Shown here: piece by piece, positions 6,063-9,451 of the stretch | Layout: each line of letters begins with the position of its first letter | Position numbering within the stretch: the stretch's first letter is position 1 | Source: Microcaldota archaeon | GTDB lineage: Archaea > Micrarchaeota > Micrarchaeia > Micrarchaeales > Micrarchaeaceae | Reading direction: 5' to 3' | Assembly: GCA_030039935.1 (NCBI GenBank) | Contig: JASHUQ010000118.1 | Coordinates: 1-9,451, forward strand | Length of the DNA stretch: 9,451 nucleotides | Program-made: the position numbers and the translations under genes | Notes under the pieces: generated by a model | Told to the model about the DNA's origin: nothing | Database searches by the model: none | What the model saw: the letters and a program-made list of their open reading frames with translations, nothing else

Positions 6063-7445
6063 CTACATATTCCCTCCGCCTGGTCCGAAGCGCATTCTAG
6101 CTTCGTATCTTTGTTGCTCGCGCATCAGCGACGCGAAATCGAGACGCTCTGGTCGAGTATACATTTTCAACTCCTCTTTCCGCTTAAGCTCATCATCACG
6201 TTTTTGCAATTCCTCGGTTCTCTTCAAAAACGCTTTTTGCGTTTCCTCTGGAGCGCCCCAAATCACAGATGTCCAGTATCCTCCGGCTACTATAAATGTA
6301 TAATCGGAACGCATAAACCTTTCAAGCGACGTGAGCGCCATGGTCCTGAACCTTTCACTTTCTGGATCAATCTGATGCAGCATGGTAAGAAGCGCGCAGA
6401 GCGAATTTTCCGGTGCAAAACCTTTAGCTTCCCCTATCTTAACAGGGTCGAACTCAGAAACATACTTGTAGAGAACCTCTGCTGTCTCATCAACCTGTTC
6501 TTTTGGCAGCCCTCCAAAAACCGCGATTGCAAGCGCCCTGTGCAATGCTTTGCTGTTGCGCGCCCTTGCATACGCAGCAGGGGCCGAGGCCCTTAGCCTT
6601 TCATCGCCAAGATTAAATGCTACTGCTATAAAGAATGCCAGCTCGTGCTTTTCTGCCTTAGATGTTACATCATACGCCTGCTCTGCCATTGCCTTTGTTA
6701 TGCAAATAGAGCCCAATTTCATGTCCCCGTTTGGCTCAACATCCCTTACAATAGACATGTATCCCATTGTCAATGCACCGATCATCTGCGCAAGCTCTAC
6801 CTTAAATGACGCTCCAAGCCAGTAGTCATTTGCAATCCTTTCATTGATTTTGTTATACATCTTGGTAATTGGCTTTTCGAATCCCCAGTTCTGCCTATTC
6901 ATTGATATCTCTTCTAGCTTGTCAAATAGCTTCTCGACCCTGCGTTCAGACCATAGCATCTTTGCCCCGTGTAATCTTACTATGGGCTCTGGCGCGACAA
7001 CTGTTCCAAGCACTGATAGCAAATCTGTAGAAAGCGGAGCAGCATCAAAGCCATCTTTGTTCCCAAACGGAGACTTTGACGCGAGTTCAATTCTTATTGG
7101 AATGTAGCTATCAGTTGCGCTTCGTTTTTCACCCCTAAGCGCGCTCTCATAACACTCGACTTTTGTAAATAGCGCTCTTGCCTCAGCCTCTGGCATTCTT
7201 GAAAGATTCTTAACAGCAACTTCTGCATGCGCAAGGAGCTCTGCCGTGCCAGGCTCTTTGAGCAATTCACTGTATTTTGGAACATTGTGCAATGCATCTT
7301 CAATTATGCACGACCAAATAAACGAGCCTATCCTTGTATCTACATTTTGGATAAGCGCGCCATACTGTCCTTGTATAGAAAAAGGAAGTCCGGCAGGAAG
7401 TTCCCTTGAGATAGGGTCTTGACCTGGCGTTCTAACAGCTTGCAT
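6063..7445 (-). CDS. Hypothetical helical protein, 460 aa (465 aa from the upstream ATG)
   Basis: I do not recognise a family. The protein looks soluble and almost wholly helical, with Ala/Leu/Glu-rich amphipathic segments throughout (for example KAEKHELAFFIAVAFNLGD, ALHRALAIAVFGGLPKEQVD). This is compatible with an alpha-solenoid or a scaffold fold. A strongly charged, probably coiled-coil stretch lies near the C-terminus (KRTEELQKRDDELKRKEELK), before a Gly-rich end (FGPGGGNM). It has no membrane helix, signal peptide or visible nucleotide-binding motif. I choose the start at ATG 7443-7445 (MQAVRTPG): the TATA centre is 25 nt upstream of it, right for a leaderless transcript. The ATG at 7460 lies only 10 nt from the TATA centre and would be outside the transcript. 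It is the first and largest gene of the accessory block beside the translation genes. Confidence 0.8.
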   Translation of the reverse strand: MQAVRTPGQDPISRELPAGLPFSIQGQYGALIQNVDTRIGSFIWSCIIEDALHNVPKYSELLKEPGTAELLAHAEVAVKNLSRMPEAEARALFTKVECYESALRGEKRSATDSYIPIRIELASKSPFGNKDGFDAAPLSTDLLSVLGTVVAPEPIVRLHGAKMLWSERRVEKLFDKLEEISMNRQNWGFEKPITKMYNKINERIANDYWLGASFKVELAQMIGALTMGYMSIVRDVEPNGDMKLGSICITKAMAEQAYDVTSKAEKHELAFFIAVAFNLGDERLRASAPAAYARARNSKALHRALAIAVFGGLPKEQVDETAEVLYKYVSEFDPVKIGEAKGFAPENSLCALLTMLHQIDPESERFRTMALTSLERFMRSDYTFIVAGGYWTSVIWGAPEETQKAFLKRTEELQKRDDELKRKEELKMYTRPERLDFASLMREQQRYEARMRFGPGGGNM

Positions 7446-7466
7446 AGTTTGTATAAACATTTCCTG

Positions 7467-7474
7467 ATATTTAA
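7467..7474 (-). promoter_or_regulatory. TATA box setting the start of the 460-aa gene
   Basis: Minus strand TTAAATAT, centre at about 7470. The distance to the ATG at 7445 is 25 nt, the canonical archaeal spacing for a transcript that begins on its start codon. The core TAAATAT matches the boxes of the 159-aa and 113-aa genes, but the CTAGAAAGG element upstream of those is absent here. Confidence 0.55.
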
Positions 7475-7509
7475 GGGTATTGGAGCTGCGGTTTTATGTA
7501 TTGTTCCCT

Positions 7510-7989
7510 TTAACGCCTAAAATGTGCAGCCAGTCTTCTCTCTATTACCTTATCGACACTAGTATGCTCTGATTCTGCGGCTTTTTGTAAATCAGCTAGA
7601 TCATCTGAGCGTATGCGGATCGTTACGGTTACATTTTGTCTTACTGGAGTTGTATCGCCAAGCTCTATCCTGCAGAACTCCTCAATCCGCTCTGCAATGT
7701 ATGTATTTAGATCGTATTGATTTAGAAGGGCTTGAGCTCCAATTTGATCGCATCTGTGCTCAGGAAAAAGTACATACATGTATCTAAATTCCGGTTGTCG
7801 ACTAAATGAATTTGTGCGTATATCATCTATTTCTATTTGTGGATCAACCTCGCCGAAAAGAGCTTTGCTTATTATACTGCTATAATCTTCTTTGTTTTTC
7901 TTAGATACCTTTTCAAGAGATTCCCAAACAGTATTACTAACTCCAAAAGCTCTACCCACACGCTGAGCCTGTATGTTTACCGATGCCAT
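7510..7989 (-). CDS. Probable DNA-binding protein with three tandem ribbon-helix-helix-like units
   Basis: RHH proteins (Arc/MetJ/CopG fold) bind DNA through a beta-ribbon formed by two subunits. The C-terminal unit (about 119-157) fits the CopG pattern well: strand VTVTIRIRSDD, helix LADLQKAAES, turn EHTS, helix VDKVIERRLAAHF. A second unit fits at about 68-108 (strand FRYMYVLFPE, helix CDQIGAQALLNQYD, helix LNTYIAERIEEFC). A weaker one lies at 11-47 (SNTVWESLEKVSKK, then DYSSIISKALFGEV). Linkers of about 10-20 residues, one polar and acidic (IEIDDIRTNSF), separate the units. The assignment is by pattern only; units 1 and 2 are less certain. A regulator or partition-like role is inferred. 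The ATG at 7989 lies 33 nt from a TATA box within a promoter module shared with the 113-aa gene. Confidence 0.75.
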   Translation of the reverse strand: MASVNIQAQRVGRAFGVSNTVWESLEKVSKKNKEDYSSIISKALFGEVDPQIEIDDIRTNSFSRQPEFRYMYVLFPEHRCDQIGAQALLNQYDLNTYIAERIEEFCRIELGDTTPVRQNVTVTIRIRSDDLADLQKAAESEHTSVDKVIERRLAAHFRR

Positions 7990-8018
7990 ATTTTCACAAG
8001 ATTTACTTTATTTTAGAA

Positions 8019-8036
8019 ATATTTAGACCTTTCTAG
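8019..8036 (-). promoter_or_regulatory. BRE/TATA promoter of the RHH-like gene
   Basis: Minus strand CTAGAAAGG-TC-TAAATAT. The TATA part (8019-8025) is centred 33 nt from the ATG at 7989, predicting a leader of about 7 nt. The purine block GAAAGG is a good BRE candidate. It matches the promoter of the 113-aa gene at 16 of 18 positions. Confidence 0.65.
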
Positions 8037-8116
8037 AGCCTCGCTTCTCTCTTTTTTTCCTCTCTTGCTTGCTAGGGATCATTCTCTTTCTCCACCACCT
8101 CTTTCCCTCCCTCTCC

Positions 8117-8128
8117 GCCCTTCGGGGC
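8117..8128. other. GCCC-TTCG-GGGC tetraloop hairpin
   Basis: A perfect 4-bp stem; the loop is TTCG on the plus strand and CGAA on the minus strand. An alternative longer-range stem pairs CCGCC (8115-8119) with GGCGG (8141-8145). It lies 35-46 nt past the stop of the 113-aa gene, so it could be a 3' hairpin of that mRNA or part of the upstream module of the next gene. Confidence 0.4.
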
Positions 8129-8162
8129 TGCTAGGGATCTGGCGGGGCTAGGTGATTAAGGC

Positions 8163-8504
8163 TTAGAGCATGCCATGGAATGAGCCGCTTGCTTGCGTAT
8201 GCTGTACGGCTACTTCATGAATATGCTTTGCTCTTTCAACATCGCCTCCTCTTATTGCATCAGCTCCTTTCTGTTCTAACCTCGCTAAACCTCTTAAGCC
8301 GCGTGCAAGGTTATCAATGCCATCAGACTCAAGATTATCGGCAAACTGGCGCAGTCTCTTCTTTGCTGCTACATGAGCCTGGATTCGTAGGCGCGCTCCC
8401 TGCATATCATCTCCTCTAAGCTCTGCGGACTCTGCAGCAGAGAACAGTTGCCTGTGGTCAACAGGTTGAGCATCTCTTTTAGCTGGTTGCCTAGTACCAT
8501 TCAT
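8163..8504 (-). CDS. Hypothetical helical protein, 113 aa, Arg/Ala/Gln-rich
   Basis: I do not recognise a family. The first 17 residues are polar and probably disordered (NGTRQPAKRDAQPVDH). The rest forms amphipathic helices: QLFSAAESAELRGDDMQGA, then RIQAHVAAKKRLRQFADNLES, GIDNLARGLRGLARLEQKGADAIRGGDVERAKHIHEVAVQH. The repeated pattern A-(x)-R-G-D-(x)-(x)-(x)-A (AELRGDDMQGA and AIRGGDVERA) hints at two copies of a helical-hairpin repeat, TPR-like in style. It is rich in Arg rather than Lys, unlike the core genes in this window, which may signal a separate origin. The ATG at 8504 is 34 nt from a TATA box. The promoter module is shared with the RHH-like gene downstream, so coordinate control is likely. 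Confidence 0.7.
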   Translation of the reverse strand: MNGTRQPAKRDAQPVDHRQLFSAAESAELRGDDMQGARLRIQAHVAAKKRLRQFADNLESDGIDNLARGLRGLARLEQKGADAIRGGDVERAKHIHEVAVQHTQASGSFHGML

Positions 8505-8534
8505 GATATAACCTAAAAAGCTCAGCTGATTCAG

Positions 8535-8552
8535 ATATTTACGCCTTTCTAG
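8535..8552 (-). promoter_or_regulatory. BRE/TATA promoter of the 113-aa gene
   Basis: Minus strand CTAGAAAGG-CG-TAAATAT, 16 of 18 identical to the promoter of the RHH-like gene. The TATA centre (about 8538) is 34 nt from the ATG at 8504, so the leader is about 8 nt. Confidence 0.65.
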
Positions 8553-8574
8553 CCCCTCTCTCCCCCTCCCGCCC
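8553..8574 (-). promoter_or_regulatory. G-quadruplex motif upstream of the 113-aa gene promoter
   Basis: The minus strand has four G-runs of 3, 3, 5 and 4, separated by loops of C, A and AGAGA. This fits the standard G3+N1-7 rule with very short first loops. It ends directly upstream of the CTAGAAAGG element, on the non-template strand of the gene it precedes. Confidence 0.5.
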
Positions 8575-8624
8575 TGAGGGGGCTTGACTAAAGAGGCTTT
8601 GCTATGCTTAGCTTAGAAATAGGC

Positions 8625-8741
8625 TTATCTGGCTTTCTCCCTTTGTAGGGCTTGCGCTATCCTTTCTAAGGCTAGTATCTTGATTAGTCCATGCCATCTG
8701 GCTAGCTCTTTTTCGAACGCTTTCTTTACGAATGCCCGCAT
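8625..8741 (-). CDS. Small ORF, 38 aa, amphipathic helix, third frame of the toxin-antitoxin operon
   Basis: The frame starts at ATG 8739-8741, 8 nt after the toxin stop, and ends at TAA 8625-8627. The product is almost one continuous amphipathic helix: MRAFVKKAFEKELARW, then GLIKILALERIAQALQREKAR. Net charge is positive, with Lys/Arg on one face and Leu/Ile/Ala/Phe on the other. A TTG start overlapping the toxin stop (TTGA) is in the same frame and would add four residues. Short spacing and same strand suggest cotranscription with the toxin. The length is short enough that a chance frame cannot be excluded. No family is recognised. Confidence 0.35.
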   Translation of the reverse strand: MRAFVKKAFEKELARWHGLIKILALERIAQALQREKAR

Positions 8742-8749
8742 ACTACCAC

Positions 8750-9016
8750 TCAATAAATATTATCATGATGATCATAATCCTCAACCCATACCGTGTGAGT
8801 ACTTTCATCTATCGAAAAAACCAACACAAAGCTCTTTAGCACATGGACCCTTCTTAAATTCTGCATTGGTGAACTTAGTGGTTTAAACTTTTCTGGGTTT
8901 TCGCACACTTCTGCAAGCTTTTTGTAAATAATCTCGAGGTTATATCTCTCACGTTTTGCCATTTTGGCAAATATCTTATCCAAGTGCTTCCTTACCTTTA
9001 GTTCGTAAGGTGCCAT
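8750..9016 (-). CDS. RelE-family toxin (type II toxin-antitoxin)
   Basis: RelE toxins are ribosome-dependent mRNA endonucleases blocked by a cognate antitoxin. The 88 residues have the RelE/ParE layout: an N-terminal strand (MAPYELKVRK), two helices (HLDKIFAKMAKRERYNLEIIYKKLAEV), and NPEKFKPLSSPMQNLRRVHV, where R55/R56 sit at the usual basic catalytic strand. It ends with KSFVLVFSIDE and VWVEDYDHHDNIY, the ending typical of archaeal members paired with DUF2683-type antitoxins. Catalysis in the family relies on Arg/Lys side chains and often a C-terminal Tyr; Y88 is present. The start is ATG 9014-9016, 9 nt after the stop of the upstream antitoxin. The reading frame is intact, although the antitoxin frame lacks a normal start codon. 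Confidence 0.87.
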   Translation of the reverse strand: MAPYELKVRKHLDKIFAKMAKRERYNLEIIYKKLAEVCENPEKFKPLSSPMQNLRRVHVLKSFVLVFSIDESTHTVWVEDYDHHDNIY

Positions 9017-9025
9017 CCAAACACT

Positions 9026-9268
9026 TTAATCCATATTGTATCTTTTCCTAAAGTTTTTCAAAGTGCCTATACGGACGAGTGGTTCTCTTTGAATCTTTTT
9101 CAGTTTTCTTACATAAGAAGGTTTTAGTTTAGGTTCAAAAACTAGCTCTTCGTAGTCCTCGGCCATCCTATCTATAGCCTGAGACTTGTCTTTAAGCCCG
9201 TATTCTGCCTTAACAATGTTTAGTACTCTATTTGTTTGCTCGCTTATTGTTACAAGTGCCTTAACCGT
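9026..9268 (-). CDS. DUF2683/RHH-like antitoxin with ACG at the expected start
   Basis: Translated from ACG at 9266-9268, the frame gives 80 residues. It begins VKALVTISEQTNRVLNIVKA, continues EYGLKDKSQAIDRMAEDYEE, and ends with a toxin-wrapping tail (EPKLKPSYVRKLKKIQ, GTLKNFRKRYNMD). This is the DUF2683-like archaeal antitoxin pattern: a short strand plus two helices for dimeric DNA binding, then the toxin-neutralising C-terminus. Related proteins begin Met-Val, exactly where this one has ACG-GTT. There is no ATG, GTG or TTG in frame before the upstream TAA, and the next in-frame ATG is at codon 35, which would delete the DNA-binding part. The start lies in an 11-bp tandem duplication. It may use ACG, be broken, or contain a sequence error. 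Stop TAA at 9026-9028, 9 nt before the toxin. Confidence 0.8.
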   Translation of the reverse strand, partial: TVKALVTISEQTNRVLNIVKAEYGLKDKSQAIDRMAEDYEELVFEPKLKPSYVRKLKKIQREPLVRIGTLKNFRKRYNMD

Positions 9269-9286
9269 ATTAACACCATATTAACA
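9265..9286 (-). repeat. 11-bp tandem duplication over the antitoxin start
   Basis: On the minus strand, TGTTAATATGG (9276-9286) is followed at once by TGTTAATACGG (9265-9275). The single difference turns ATG into ACG. The outer copy keeps its ATG (9277-9279) but lies 11 nt upstream and so is out of frame. Read from there, nine codons end at a TAA. Confidence 0.85.
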
Positions 9287-9296
9287 TAGACTAATA

Positions 9297-9304
9297 AATA
9301 TAAA
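9297..9304 (-). promoter_or_regulatory. TATA box of the toxin-antitoxin operon
   Basis: Minus strand TTTATATT in an A/T-rich block (9291-9306). The centre is about 32 nt from the ACG at 9268, close to the 33-34 nt seen for two neighbouring genes, and 21 nt from the out-of-frame ATG at 9279. A start about 25-26 nt downstream would fall between the two copies of the 11-bp repeat, leaving the outer ATG outside the transcript. Confidence 0.45.
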
Positions 9305-9350
9305 TAGCTTCCTCCTACTATCTCTCTAGAGCATTAAGCAAGTGCCCTTA

Positions 9351-9451
9351 TTAAAGATCTTTCCTAAACTCCTCCATGCTTCTGAATAGATAGTCAGGGC
9401 TTGCTCCTTCCAGATCCTCATATGTTGCAAACCCGTGCGATATTCCACATG
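9351..9451 (-). CDS. C-terminal end of a probable HAD-superfamily hydrolase (partial)
   Basis: Only the last 32 residues are in the window: CGISHGFATYEDLEGASPD, then YLFRSMEEFRKDL and TAA at 9351-9353. The pattern Gly-(x)3-Gly-(x)2-Thr/Ser-(x)2-Asp/Glu-Leu-(x)2-Ala-x-Pro-Asp-Tyr, followed by a short Ser-x-x-Glu-Phe helix, is the usual ending of phosphoglycolate-phosphatase-like HAD enzymes. The catalytic Asp motifs lie outside the window, so substrate and subclass cannot be judged. It is on the same strand as the toxin-antitoxin operon and upstream of it. A gap of about 65 nt with an A/T-rich promoter suggests separate transcription. Confidence 0.55.
   Translation of the reverse strand, partial: CGISHGFATYEDLEGASPDYLFRSMEEFRKDL

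Larger units (their letters stand above)
8019..8131 (-). repeat. Promoter module copy A (hairpin, purine tract, CTAGAAAGG, TATA)
   Basis: Read on the minus strand, the order is AGCCCC-GA-AGGGCGG, a G/A-rich tract of about 75 nt, CTAGAAAGG, and TAAATAT. Copy B upstream of the 113-aa gene has the same order and matching blocks, but its purine tract is about 50 nt shorter. The GCCC-TTCG-GGGC hairpin (8117-8128, as read on the plus strand) is a perfect 4-bp stem with a tetraloop. Copy A also contains TGCTAGGGATC twice (8070-8080 and 8129-8139). The 173-nt gap between the two genes (7990-8162) holds nothing else I can recognise. Confidence 0.6.
8535..8583 (-). repeat. Promoter module copy B
   Basis: Compact version of copy A. 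On the minus strand it is AGCCCC-CTC-AGGGCGG, a G-rich tract, GGCTAGAAAGG and TAAATAT. The GCCC block at 8571-8574 can pair with GGGC at 8580-8583, leaving a 5-nt loop. The downstream leader (to 8504) is not similar between copies, so conservation stops at the TATA box, as expected for a regulatory module. Confidence 0.6.

Noticed and set aside
6024..6596. Plus-strand open frame of 190 codons
   Set aside because: It lies opposite the 460-aa gene, which has a matching promoter and normal amino-acid composition; the plus-strand product is Cys/His/Phe-rich and looks random.
8060..8140. CRISPR-like or multi-copy repeat array
   Set aside because: TGCTAGGGATC occurs only twice, with no regular spacing and no further copies.
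8040..8160. Possible structured RNA or tRNA in the GC-rich gap
   Set aside because: No T-arm GGTTC-type motif or cloverleaf pairing on either strand; only short hairpins that also occur in the second promoter module.
8680..8886. Plus-strand open frame of 68 codons
   Set aside because: Antisense to the RelE toxin and the small ORF; no family pattern.
9266..9279. Programmed frameshift linking the out-of-frame ATG to the antitoxin
   Set aside because: There is no slippery heptamer or downstream structure, and the outer ATG would probably lie upstream of the predicted transcript start.
9331..9451. Alternative minus-strand frame beginning HVEYRTGLQH and ending near 9328
   Set aside because: The adjacent frame ending at 9351 gives a recognisable HAD-type C-terminus and the two cannot both be the real gene end.

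Overview
The window is archaeal, most likely from a small-genome DPANN-type lineage. The archaeal evidence is a type IA topoisomerase I with the DYDIEG signature, archaeal uS15 and eS1 (S3Ae), an archaeal-type valyl-tRNA synthetase, a stand-alone TRAM protein, and TATA-box promoters that are leaderless or nearly so. The DPANN placement (for example Micrarchaeota or Diapherotrites) is an inference from gene style and the many small orphan genes. It is not proven here.

Core region, 1-5940. On the minus strand, the start of topA (cut by the window edge) follows a small two-helix membrane protein. Divergent from these, on the plus strand, is a tight pair of four-helix EamA/SMR-like half-transporters. 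They converge on a minus-strand orphan gene (157 aa) that has its own leaderless-type promoter. Next, all on the minus strand and read right to left, come a Gly/Arg-rich TRAM protein with a U-run terminator, then valS, rps15 and rps3ae as one probable translation operon.

Accessory region, about 6060-9300, all minus strand. It holds a 460-aa orphan, a 159-aa protein that reads as three tandem ribbon-helix-helix-like units, and a 113-aa helical orphan. It ends with a type II toxin-antitoxin operon: a DUF2683-like antitoxin, a RelE-like toxin, and possibly a 38-aa third product. The 159-aa and 113-aa genes are preceded by related copies of one promoter module: a GCCC-type hairpin, a G-rich purine tract, CTAGAAAGG-NN-TAAATAT, then about 30 nt to the ATG. 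One copy carries a textbook G-quadruplex motif. The window closes with the C-terminal tail of a probable HAD-family hydrolase.

The three most notable observations are these. (1) The antitoxin reading frame starts at ACG, inside an 11-bp tandem duplication whose other copy keeps the ATG but is out of frame, while the toxin frame is intact. (2) The promoter module is shared by two unrelated orphan genes. (3) The 159-aa protein has an apparent triple-RHH architecture, so it could be the DNA-binding component of this small accessory gene set.
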